Assembly: GCA_025267735.1 (NCBI GenBank)
Contig: CM046311.1
Span: 24,016,020-24,080,019, forward strand
Origin: Mactra quadrangularis
Taxonomy: Eukaryota; Mollusca; Bivalvia; Venerida; Mactridae
DNA length: 64,000 bases
Reading direction: 5' to 3'
The stretch's first letter is position 1. Every line of letters begins with the position of its first letter. Of this stretch, positions 22,799 through 32,342 are shown in pieces. The translations under genes were made by a program, and so were the position numbers. The notes under the pieces were generated by a model. That model saw only the letters and a program-made list of their open reading frames with translations. It had not been told where the DNA came from and did no database searches.

Positions 22799-23097
22799 TA
22801 CAGGTCGTATTCTAGGTCATGCGTGTTTTTGAACTTTAAACAATGGATTTGTCCACTACATGGGTGAATGAGCTAATGCATGAACAGCATTTTGATGATT
22901 TAAATATTCCACTTTGATATTAAACCATTATTTTAAGTAGTGTTTATGCACATTATAAATTCCATATAATGATGTGTTTGTAAAATAAGTGTAAACTAAC
23001 TAAACTATAAATTTGTAAAAGTAATTCACCCCTAAAAATCAGTGTGTAATGAAACCGTCAATGTTTGTAAACGAAATATTTACGTGGACGACCTGTA
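22799..23097 (-). mobile_element. MITE E2 copy 3
   Basis: Starts TACAGGTCGTATTCTAGG and ends GACGACCTGTA, in reverse orientation to copy 1. It begins two bases after the SINE target duplication and is full length. Confidence 0.9.
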
Positions 23098-23650
23098 GCG
23101 TGTTCAATTACACAAGTGTTACAGAACGTTACATAACGATACATTCGGAACTCCTCGGCCATTAATAATCTAATCTAATACACAAATATGCGATCGTTAA
23201 GGCAATGAGTGATGTGTCAAAATTTACGAATTAAAAACGAAACATCACTTAATGCCTACACGACCATATTACATTTGTTTACTTCAACACCGGTAGTTTC
23301 AAAATAGCGTCTAAATATGTATTGTTCGTTTTTTCTCAACTGTCAAAACATAAATAATTTCACGGTGAATGCGTTTGTTAAAACCATTGTTGTAATACAC
23401 CCATGAGTTTCCGAAAGAGTGTATTATGATTGAGTAAAGCTTCTTATGCCGTATGATAAGTTTTAGTCAAGATATTTTTAATAAAAATTAGGCCGCCAGT
23501 ACAAAAACAATGCATTCAGTCACCGTGAAATAATTCAAGCTTTGACAGTTAAGAAAAAACGGATAATACAAGATTATTCGCAGCAAATGGCCGAGGAGTT
23601 CCGAATGTATCGTTACGGAACGTTCTGTAACGTTCGCGGTAACTGAACTC
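23098..23650. mobile_element. Foldback MITE (GTGTTCAG family), copy 2, interrupted
   Basis: The left arm and loop (23098-23320) and right arm (23570-23650) match 14318-14630. The family sequence breaks after 'ctaaatatgt' at 23320 and resumes at 'agattattcgcagc', with another MITE in between. Confidence 0.85.
23321..23569. mobile_element. MITE nested in the foldback copy
   Basis: Inverted ends: 'cgttttttct', 'aactgtcaaa' and 'atttcacggtga' on the left, with their complements at 23500-23569. The layout (CTGTCA, then AATAATT-like, then ACGGT) is a diverged relative of the 1599 MITE. A - strand open frame (23488-23685) is a translation of repeats. Confidence 0.8.
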
Positions 23651-23679
23651 CCTACTGTAACACACTTCACTATCTTAAC

Positions 23680-23930
23680 GTACAATTGTTTCGTACCACG
23701 GTAACAATACCACGTATGAAGTAAAGCATGCTACGGTTGTTAACAATAGGCCTCAACTCAAACATTTAAAGAGCTGTAAGTATTTTGAATATTGCAAGAT
23801 TCCCACGAAACTAATGCGGGGCCAAGCAGATAAGTGTTCTGCAGATTTTTAAATTTCGCCAAAGGGAAACTTCAAAAGTTGTGGATGTGCAGAGGAATTT
23901 GTTCTGTATGGGGGTCACCCTTCAGAGGTA
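23680..23930. mobile_element. Half copy of the CCTCGACTC-CATTTAAAG element
   Basis: Shares 'ggcctcaactcaaacattta' followed by 'aagagctgtaa' with both ends of the element at 27450-28360, but only one end is present. Confidence 0.6.
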
Positions 23931-24006
23931 ATACATGACTGTACTCAATTCACATTGAATTATCATAAATGAATCAACAGTATATATGTTTATGCCTAGC
24001 CTACAA

Positions 24007-24315
24007 TAGTTCGAACAAAAAAACAAAACACTGTTTATAATAACAATACAATGAACTAACCCACGACGAGGGATGCCCAGGATGACTTTAAAATAAACAA
24101 CTGTGATATGTATTAAGTACTTGTGACTTAGCTGTTGGTGTAATGGAAAGCGTTCTATCATAACAAGCATGATTTACAGTGGTGGTGGTTTATCAACCAT
24201 GCTAATTTTGTTAAAATGAATTACACAAATTCTATTTTCATTACTGCCTACCCCTGAAATGAATTGTCTCAGTTTTAATGTTTACCAAAACACGTTTTGT
24301 TTTTTGTACGCACTA
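24007..24315. mobile_element. MITE E4, copy 1
   Basis: Bounded by 'gaacaaaaaaacaaaac' and GTTTTGTTTTTTGTACGCAC. About 90% identical by eye over 305 bp to 51711-52017, where both ends read AGTGCGTACAAAA inverted. The interior has weak tRNA-like boxes (GGTGTAATGG; GGTTTATCAACC, or GGTTCATCAACC in the other copy). Confidence 0.85.
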
Positions 24316-24541
24316 TATTCAGTATTATTTTATATTTTTTACAGTTATCCATGTTTCAGTAGGCGGAGCTTTAATGGACAAGTTGTATCGTTACAAGAGA
24401 TTTCTACTCTCCGATCAAAATGTGAAAGCCACTTGTAAGTAATTTATATCAGACAATATCCGGAATTAAAATATATGGGTTTTCCCCTCCGATACAAACA
24501 AACTTTCTCCTTTACAATGAAAACATATGTACATCTATCAA
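24316..24541. other. Short spacer
   Basis: Nothing recognised between the E4 copy and the Harbinger terminal repeat. Confidence 0.4.
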
Positions 24542-24655
24542 TAGGCATTTATGTCTTACGCCGATGCCTATGTGGATGTCTGATGTTGATAAAATACTTG
24601 GGGGATTTTCTCAAACGTATTTACACAATGTCAATGTAGACACAAGACATGGTCT

Positions 24656-24954
24656 TACAGGTCGTCCACGAATATATTGCGTATATAAACATAGCCAGTT
24701 TCATTACACACTAATATTTAGGGGTGAATTGCTACTACAAATATATAGTTTAGTTAGTTTACACTTATTTTATAACATATGATTATATAAAATTTATAGT
24801 GTGCATATACACTTTCTAAAATAAATGTTAAATATCAAAGTGGTATGTTTATATAATTAAAATTCTATTCATGCATTAGCTTATTCACCTATTTGGTAAG
24901 CAAATCCATTCTTTAAAGTACAATAACACGCATGACCTAGAATACGACCTTGTA
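24656..24954 (+). mobile_element. MITE E2 copy 4 (best intact reference copy)
   Basis: TACAGGTCGT to GACCTTGTA, uninterrupted through 'gtatgtttatataattaaaa' and on into 'ttctattcatgcattagc'. It shows what the empty target site of the 11.8-kb element looks like. Inserted just inside the Harbinger left end. Confidence 0.9.
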
Positions 24955-25085
24955 GCTGATTAGACATGTTATTAAATTGGCAAGGGATGTTATCTACGAT
25001 TGTGAGTGATTTACTGTGATAGAAATAAAGACAAACAAAGAATTTATATTTTGAATCAGTTTGTTTATTTTTACAATATAATTTC

Positions 25086-25445
25086 TTATTGTTTGCGTCT
25101 GCCGACTAATGCAGCACAAACATTAACAGTGGGGGACAGAAGATTTCTCGGATGCCTCCATACTGAACTTGTACTTCTGTATTGTTTAATTTCTCCAATG
25201 GCGTGTTCTACCCTCGTTCTATATTTTCTCACAAGTCTATTAAGTTTTCTACACTTTCGTCTCTCATCATCTGATTTCCTTGTCAACTGTGCCGAAGTAT
25301 ACGGCGTCATTACATACCCACGGTTTAGGTATATTTTATCAGCCAACAGAAGAGACTCTTCGGGGAATGGTAGGTCTGTACCAATGAGACCATACTGTTG
25401 GGCATCGTTCAGACGCCCCTCGTATCCACTCTCTATATGGCGTCT
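25086..25445 (-). pseudogene. PIF/Harbinger (HARBI1-like) transposase, C-terminal remnant
   Basis: About 120 codons are open on the - strand and end at a stop at 25086-25088. The frame shows the second catalytic Asp context (LLLADKIYLNRGYVMTPY) and the third acidic residue in RTRVEHAIGEIKQYR, matching the D and E of the DDE_Tnp_4 family, then VNVCAALV near the C-terminus. A stop codon (complement of 25446-25448) closes the frame upstream. The N-terminal half, including the first catalytic Asp, was not found. The family normally makes a nuclease that, with a Myb-like partner, moves the element. This copy cannot. The long + strand frame over it (25006-25449) is its antisense shadow. Confidence 0.85.
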
Positions 25446-25675
25446 TTAATTACCTAGGTTAAATATAAAATTTGACATATTTGGCATACTGTGATACATA
25501 CACAACATATTGTGGTTCAAACATTTAACGTATCTTGTTTATACGTGTTTTATCTGATTTATAGCGTATAGATTCCCCGACGCATCACGCCAGTGGTCAC
25601 TGCGTCGTATACATACAGATACAGATAGGTACTTACTAACATGCGTTTGAAATTACGTCGTCGTGTGGTTAAAAC

Positions 25676-25912
25676 ATGAATGTACATGTGTATAAAATGT
25701 GCATTGTTAATAATAATTATTATGTACCAGCCTTACAAGAAACTAATATATACGAATACAAATATTTACCTGAGAATGAATACAGTTCTGAAGAAGTAAG
25801 AGATAGACAAGCTCAACGTCAAGACAGAAGAGATGACATCGCTGAAGGTCTCAGTTCGGGAGATGAGGAGGAGGATCATAAGTGTAATGGGCTAACAATG
25901 TGCTCTACGTGA
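25676..25912 (+). CDS. Acidic 78-codon open frame, unidentified
   Basis: Lies inside the Harbinger element, divergent from the transposase remnant. The C-terminal half is strongly charged (RQAQRQDRRDD then SSGDEEEDH) and unlike the random AT-rich frames nearby. Harbinger elements carry a second gene for a Myb/trihelix DNA-binding protein, often divergent, but the Trp residues of that fold are absent here. It might be a fragment of the second gene, a captured exon or chance. Confidence 0.25.
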   Translation: MNVHVYKMCIVNNNYYVPALQETNIYEYKYLPENEYSSEEVRDRQAQRQDRRDDIAEGLSSGDEEEDHKCNGLTMCST

Positions 25913-26150
25913 ACTACTGAAATCAAACGATCATTATACCCAGTAATGTGACGTTTTAATTTATGCAATCGGACAGTTCAATATAATCATACAATATCAT
26001 AAAATGTTTTGTTTTTCATTTCATAAGCACGTTAAAGAAAAAGTAATTTTAATGGCCTTTTTAAACATATAAAATCCTCATTCCTTGTCAAAACATTGTG
26101 TATCTGTAATCGGTATACGTTAAGGAAAGCGTACAATCATGAACATATCA

Positions 26151-26357
26151 GGGCTGAGTTCAGTTACCGCGAACGTTACAGAACGTTACATAACGATACA
26201 TTCGGAACTTCTCGGCCATATATTTGTTTACTTCAACACCGGTAGTTTCAAAATAGCGTCTAAATATGTCCGAGATTACTCGCAGTGAATGGCCGGGGAG
26301 TTCCGAATGTATCGTTACGGAACGTTCTGTAACGTTCGCGACAACTGAATTCAGCCC
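26151..26357. mobile_element. Foldback MITE (GTGTTCAG family), copy 3, shortened
   Basis: GGGCTGAGTTCAGTTACCG at the left and its near-complement ending GAATTCAGCCC at the right. The central loop is mostly lost. Inserted in the Harbinger element. Confidence 0.85.
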
Positions 26358-26629
26358 AGATCGACATCACTGTGGATATTACATTCTACATTAAACATAC
26401 TCTTTTTATGATAATAAGCATAATTCATATAAATGTCGTAGTCTGAACCCATGACAAAACCTATAGTTAATTAATTTGTATATTGATCACGGCTTCACAA
26501 ACGAGTATCTTAAAATTTACTGATATATTTGCATAAAAACGTTTGAGAAAATCCCCCGACATGGTATCGACATTCGATGTCCACGTAGGCATCAGGATAG
26601 GACATAAATGCCTAATAAGATTTAATCCA

Positions 26630-26914
26630 TACAGGTCGTATTCTAGGTCATGCGTGTTGTTGTACTATCAACAATGGATTTGTCCACTACATAGGTGAAT
26701 AAGCTAATGCATGAACAGCTTTTAATGATTTAAATATTCCACTTTGACATCAAACCATTATTTTAAGTAGTGTATATGCACATTATAAATTCCATATAAT
26801 GATGTGCTTATAAAATAAGTGTGAACTAACTAAACTATAAATTTGTAAAATTAATTCACCCCTAAATATCAGTGTATAATGAAATCGGCAATGTTTGTAT
26901 ACGCAATATTTACT
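26630..26914 (-). mobile_element. MITE E2 copy 5
   Basis: Starts TACAGGTCGTATTCTAGG, 16 bases outside the Harbinger right end. It loses its last bases where it meets copy 6. Confidence 0.88.
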
Positions 26915-26916
26915 TG

Positions 26917-27209
26917 TACAGGTCGTATTATTGCGTATATAAACACAACCTGTTTCATAACACACGAATATTTAGGGGTGAATTATTTTTTTCAGTCTTA
27001 TAGTTTAGTTATTTGACAATTATTTTATAAACATACCATTAAATAAAATTTAAAATGTGCAAATACAGTATTTAAAATAAATGTTAAATATCAAAGTTGT
27101 ATGTTTTAATCCGTAAATTGTTGTTCATGGATCAGCTTATTCACCTATTCAGTGGACAAGTCTATTGTTTAAAGTACAAAAACACGCATGACCTAGAATA
27201 CGACCTGTA
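26917..27209 (+). mobile_element. MITE E2 copy 6
   Basis: TACAGGTCGTATTATTGCG to CGACCTGTA. Copies 5 and 6 are joined end to end in opposite orientation, giving a roughly 580-bp inverted duplicate. Confidence 0.88.
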
Positions 27210-27449
27210 GTTCGTGCTATTTAGCTATAATGTGTAGAAAACTTGGTTTGTACCGGCTGTGCACGGACGGAAAACCTCATAAATTTGAATTCCGGATAAG
27301 GTCATGTGTAAGTTTTAAATGGGAATATTTTTACGTACAATGAAAGGTGGGCGTACATAGTACTAATTAAAGTAGTTATAATGAAATAGTAACGACTGTG
27401 ATAGTACAGCAAACTCACGATAGCAAGTCCATGAGATTATGACGTAACA

Positions 27450-28360
27450 AATGCTATGGTGACAAGAACAAAACAGTAAACAGAACAGAACAGAACATTT
27501 TATCGCAGAACACATGTAAACAAACCGCCTCGACTCGGACATTTAAAGTGCTGTAAATGTTATAATTTGAGTCAGATGTCCATGATACCTACGCAAGGCT
27601 AAGCAGAAAACTGTGTACTACTTGGTGCGCTTCATATCTCCAGCGTCAGTTTTATACATTTTACAAACAATCTGGAAAACCTACCCGCTACAATTGCAAG
27701 TCGTCGTCATTTTCTTCTTATAGATGGCTCTTGGAACATAATCGTTGATTTTTCAGGGTGCTTGAAAGAGATGGGTTGCGCAGCAAATAGATACCATTTA
27801 TCTGCTTCGCCTCTAAGATTGTGGCAAATATCCGAGTACTCGGATAATCGCAATCTCGACCAGAAAATCGAGTACGAATATTCGTCACGCCGGAAATCGT
27901 CGGATCGCGATCTAGCTTAAGAAGAACATTTTTTTGCTTAATTACCACTGAAAACGAGTCGCACTACTGGTGAGAACTTTAATTTATGTAGGGACCGTAT
28001 TATCTTGCGTCAAAAGTTTGATTGATAAACATTCGAACAAAAATGTTATCACTGAAAATGCCCATTAAATGTTTGGAGTACATGGTTTCTATATAGTAAA
28101 AGCTTATGTATTTTTTCATTTAGTTTGTAATTTTATGAATTCCTGTATGCTTTTCCATTAACATGTGATTCGTGGTTCGATTCGTAAATCGCTACACAAT
28201 TCGTGGTCGGGATCGGATCGCCACTTGCTCAACGATCCACAGCCCTATTCGCCTCGCATTGGTATCACGAGAATCTGACAAGGTTTAAAATATTAACAGC
28301 TCTTTAAATGTTTGAGTCGAGGCCGATCGTTAACCTTTTTCTTCTTGTAACCACAACATT
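27450..28360. mobile_element. Non-autonomous element with CCTCGACTC-CATTTAAAG inverted ends
   Basis: The left end 'gcctcgactcggacatttaa' followed by AGTGCTGTAAAT (about 27530) faces a complement at about 28250-28330. Weaker similarity extends outward on both sides. The interior contains TCGTACTCGATT-type inverted words and no transposase. A half copy is at 23680. Confidence 0.65.
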
Positions 28361-28419
28361 TTTACTGCTTATTCACATGGTATTGCCAGCATGAAACTGC
28401 TACAACAGTATATTTCAAC

Positions 28420-29628
28420 CACTGGCACTGGAGTCCTTATATTAGATAAACTATTTATATATTTATGATTAAAAATAACATTGGTGAAGAAACGTAGAAA
28501 AAAATATTTCTGTTTGACTATCGCTTTAGAGTCGTGCCACAGCTAATTAAAATATACACATGGTATTGAACCGTTTTCGGAGTGATCCACAGTCGAACTG
28601 AATTTTTCATACTTCGGAAAATTACTCGACATAAAAACCGGTTCTGATTTAAAGCTGGCACATATTTTTACATAACTGTTAAGTATCAACTTCATATCTT
28701 ATATAATTATCATAGAATTAAGCGTTATTTCAGTAATTTCACTTTTCAGCGATTGAGAGACACTGCTGACTTCCGGTATAATTTACAGTTTTGAAACATG
28801 CGTTCTGATTGGTCTAAAACTCCGCGAAACTTTTCCCGTAATCTGTCAATGAAACGAAGCCAGTGCAAACATCAACAAAGCGTCATGCTGAATTCTGATC
28901 AATCTGCGACTCTTAGTGCCGCTGCATGGGGACATTAAATTATGATTTTTGGTCAGGCAGGCACAGGCACTGACAAATATTGAAATACATTTATGAAGAA
29001 ATAAAATACAACGCATAGTAGCACTTTAGTATACTACAGAAATGGCGTGTTTACAAAACCAAGATCTAAACGCTAATACATTACACAGGCAATTTCTCTT
29101 CAACTCGCGTTATCGTTTGGCAGTCAATACATCAATCGTGTAACTAATAAAATGTCCGTGTAAATAAGACACTAAAAGACCAATCGCATCGTTACTGAGA
29201 CAGATTACGGGAAAAGTTTCGCGGAGTTTTAGACCAATCAGAACGCATGTTACATCAATGTAAATTATACCGGAAGTCAGCAGTGTCTCTCAATCACTGA
29301 AAAATAAAATTACTGAAATAACGCTTTATTCTATGATAATTATATAAGATATAAAGTTGATACTTTCCAATTTTGTAAAAATATGTGTCAGCTTTCAATT
29401 ACAACCGGTTTTAATGTCCAGTCATTTCCCAAAATGTAAAAAGTCAGTTTGACCGTGGATCACTTCTAAAACGGTTCAATACCATATAGATATATACATT
29501 ATAATAAGATGTGTGACGACTCAAAAGCGGTAGTTATAAAAAAACGTTTTATAGCGTTTTTTTCAACAATGTTATTTTTAATCATTAGTATGAATATTTT
29601 ATTGAATGTAAGGACTCCAGTGCCAGTG
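28420..29628. mobile_element. Long-armed foldback transposon, hAT/P-like, exact 8-bp target duplication
   Basis: Ends are CACTGGCACTGGAGTCCTTA (28420 on) and its complement ending at 29628. ATTTCAAC flanks it exactly at 28412-28419 and 29629-29636. The inverted similarity continues inward about 430-450 bp per arm, to about 28860 and 29190, with substitutions and small indels that imply some age. An 8-bp duplication points to hAT or P-type integration (inference). No transposase is present. The right arm contains the only signal-peptide-like frame upstream of the Ly6 gene. Confidence 0.9.
29509..29587 (+). CDS. Possible first exon of the Ly6/mucin gene, inside a transposon arm
   Basis: An ATG at 29509 opens a frame with a basic start (KKR) followed by a hydrophobic core (FIAFFSTMLFLI), the layout of a signal peptide. 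A donor GTATGA at 29588 would end it in phase 1, which is the phase exon 30257 requires, so joined translation continues straight into the first cysteines. A better-looking donor, GTAAGG at 29608, gives phase 0 and would shift the frame. The segment lies wholly inside the 28420-29628 foldback. The mirrored arm has lost the ATG. The real exon may lie elsewhere. Confidence 0.3.
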
Positions 29629-29920
29629 ATTTCAACTGATCATTATAATGATATCTTAAACCAGTTTGACCAAGTATTTTACAATCAAAGATATAACCGT
29701 CGCTCGGTAGTTTATATTCTAGACTGTTGATGATCCGGATCCAATCCGTTGTTGTATCATACAACATGATTTCCAAATATGCTAAATATATAGTTTACCT
29801 TAATGGTCTATAATGGATATCTTCGATAGATTCATACAAAATACATGTTATGATTTTTTTAATTAGTAAGCACTATATTAGTATAATTGTGTGGCATATA
29901 AATCTGAAGCAATCCAATTG

Positions 29921-30191
29921 GTAAGTAGGTCCTATTAGTTGGAATCCTCGGATTTTACATTGAAGTCCAATGTAAAGATAATAAAATATCATCTAATAGC
30001 TTTCTTGTTAATTAAGATATCAACAGGAGTGATAAAAATTTAGATAGTTCTTTACCCTAACAATACTTAGCTTGATTTTCAAACAACTTAAATTATTTAC
30101 AAAACTGTTATTTAAGGTTAATTGTGGCAAATTGACATGAATAAAAAGTAAGGGTAAAATCCGAGTAATGCAACTGATTGGACCTACCTAT
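29921..30191 (+). mobile_element. MITE with TAGGTCC / GGATTTTAC inverted ends, copy 1
   Basis: The left end 'tcctcggattttac' preceded by TAGGTCCTATTAGTTGG mirrors the right end 'gggtaaaatccgagta' then GGACCTACCTA. A second copy in opposite orientation is at 55310-55578. It ends 65 bp before the first confirmed Ly6 exon. Confidence 0.8.
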
Positions 30192-30256
30192 TTGTAGAGT
30201 ATACAAGAGGAAATAGCTGACAAATGTCCCTTATTCAAGTGTTTTTGTCTTTATAG

Positions 30257-32342
30257 TATGTTGCCAATGTGATGATTTTACAACGGACAGAAAATGTTCA
30301 GATATTTGTACAAATGAACACTATTCTTGTATTCTACCAGAGATATGCTCGACTACATTTAAAATATTGAATGGTCAACTATACGAGAAAACAAGGTAAA
30401 TTTTCTAATATGTATTATGTAGCAAGGGTCAATTGAATTGGTTACAGAGGGGGGAGAAAGAAAGACACATATGATAGGTACATGTAGCTGTAACCTGACT
30501 AATATTGGTGGTAGTTATGCAGCTTGAACTTAAGCTGCTGGCAATGAGAGGTCCATAATCTTAGGATCGAATCCAAGTCAGGACACATTCACACAAGTCA
30601 AATAATATAAATGAATAATTAAGACAAAGTCCACTTTTCACATAATGGGTATTTTATTTCAAAATTTACAACTAATATCCAACGTACAAACTATTCATAA
30701 ATAGTTCACTGAAAGATCCTATAGATAGCTCTAAGTTTTAAAGTTCAAACCTTTGGAAAATAGCGAAAATGAAAATACGTCTTGTTAGATTTAGAGCCCA
30801 AGAAGAATTGAATCTGAAATTTGCTCGTGCGGGCTTCTTGGAATGTATTTTCAAAACGAGGCTGGATGAGCTTGTAATGTATCTAACCTGTCCGAAACGT
30901 GTAACCATAAAAGGATTTGGCATGTGCTTTGGCACTAGTAATGCTATGATCTTTAACCTCTAAAGTATCATCAGTGAACTATTCGTTATAATGTATATTT
31001 CATAAACAGAGTAAGGTAGTATAGATACAGAGAAGCACCGTAGTGTTTTGTACCGGCCGAAGTCTAATATGTATATACATTTGTATCTCTAACAACGTAC
31101 CATCGTCGGCAACCTCAGTACTTTCTTCCGTTACACTTCATATGTATCGTGGGCAATTTGACTGGCAAAATCTTGTTTTCATGAATTTGCATGAGGCAGG
31201 GCAGACCAATCTCCTTCCAATGAAATCGCTTGTTACAATTAAATACTTCAATAACCATGGCGTCATACATCAACGTCATACACCACCCGCTTTTGAAAAG
31301 TTTTGAATGGTAAACCAAACATTAGATATAAAACGTAATTTCATTGGCTAGTTTTCCGCAGTGGTTTCCTTGCGGAACTAATAAAATTGCCTCATTAATT
31401 AGTCATGCTTACGATATTTTCCTAACCAAATGGCCCACGGTACATAACGCAGCATAAGCGGAGTACTGTATCGTAGGATAAACGACGACAAGAACGTAAA
31501 TGATTGTAAACAATTAATGGTATTGAACTTAAAATTATTTATTTTGTCTGTTTTGCTCAAAACGCATTAATTTTGAAACCACTTTTAATTCTCTACACAA
31601 ATTAGTTTTGCAAGTGACCACGTGACTATAGACTTTGAATACAGCAATAGATTGTATAAATGTAAAAGATATATCATGACAAACTTCAAGACGATGTGTA
31701 CGTCTCGTCCGATAATTGTTTCAAATACCCTCGATTTGTGGTAGGTTTACAATGGTATCGTCATGCACTGTCTGACGGAATCAACGAATGACAACTTCAT
31801 AAATAACCGTCTCTAGGCAGTAAAGATGAAAGTTTTTTAGGGGTGGGGCTAACACGTTGTGTAGGCCATATTAAGGCGGTCAGTCAACTTATTCACTGTT
31901 CCTTGAAAATCCTAATCTCTTCCTTAAGTGACCGACAAGTGCCAACATGATTAAGAATAATAGGTAGGAGGGAGGATGACCAAACTCTTCGGAAGTATGC
32001 CCCACCCGGGAATCGAACCCACGACATCTCGATCAGTAGACGTGTGAGCTCCCAACTGATCTAGTTTTGCGGCTATGAAACGCTTTATTCCATAATTCAA
32101 ATATCGTATCTGCTTATATAAAAATTATATTTGTTGTAGTTGTGGTAACATAAGTACGTGTATAAGAGAGAGTGAACAGACGTTTGATTCTATAAATGGT
32201 TGTGATGGACTTCAAAGAAACCAGTTATCTGATGGTGACACATGTATCTATTGTTGTCGAAGAAGAAAACAAAGTCAAGAGCATCTACTGTGTGTGGAAA
32301 ATAGAACCTTCTCAAGAAATGATTTTGATTTGTTAAAAACAG
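30257..32342 (+). CDS. Ly6-like domain 1 (two exons)
   Basis: Exons 30257-30395 and 32140-32342, joined in an AG|T (Ser) codon. The first half opens CCQCDDFTTDRKC. The second opens SCGNISTC and contains CIYCC. It has two cysteines beyond the shared twelve (one beside the first, one before the intron), and the final CN is replaced by CVEN. It is thus the most diverged domain. A phase-1 border on each side allows duplication as a unit. Confidence 0.88.

Larger units (their letters stand above)
24542..26614 (-). mobile_element. Degenerate PIF/Harbinger transposon
   Basis: Inverted ends run TAGGCATTTATGTC, GATGCCTA and later GGGGGATTTTCTCAAACG, at 24542-24620 and in complement at 26536-26614. 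Between them lies a Harbinger-type transposase remnant on the - strand. Two other elements have inserted (E2 at 24656-24954, foldback at 26151-26357). A clean 3-bp target duplication is not visible: the left flank is 'tcaa' and the right flank 'ataa'. It is too decayed to be active. Confidence 0.8.

Noticed and set aside
25006..25449. 147-codon open frame on the + strand
   Set aside because: Antisense shadow of the Harbinger transposase remnant, which shows catalytic motifs on the - strand.
29588..29620. GTAAGG at 29608 as the donor of the first Ly6 exon
   Set aside because: It is the better-looking donor, but it leaves phase 0, while the next exon needs phase 1. The weaker GTATGA at 29588 fits. 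Kept only as an uncertainty in the exon entry.
31043..31318. Overlapping frames on both strands
   Set aside because: They lie in the intron between the two exons of Ly6 domain 1 and show no cysteine pattern or splice sites.
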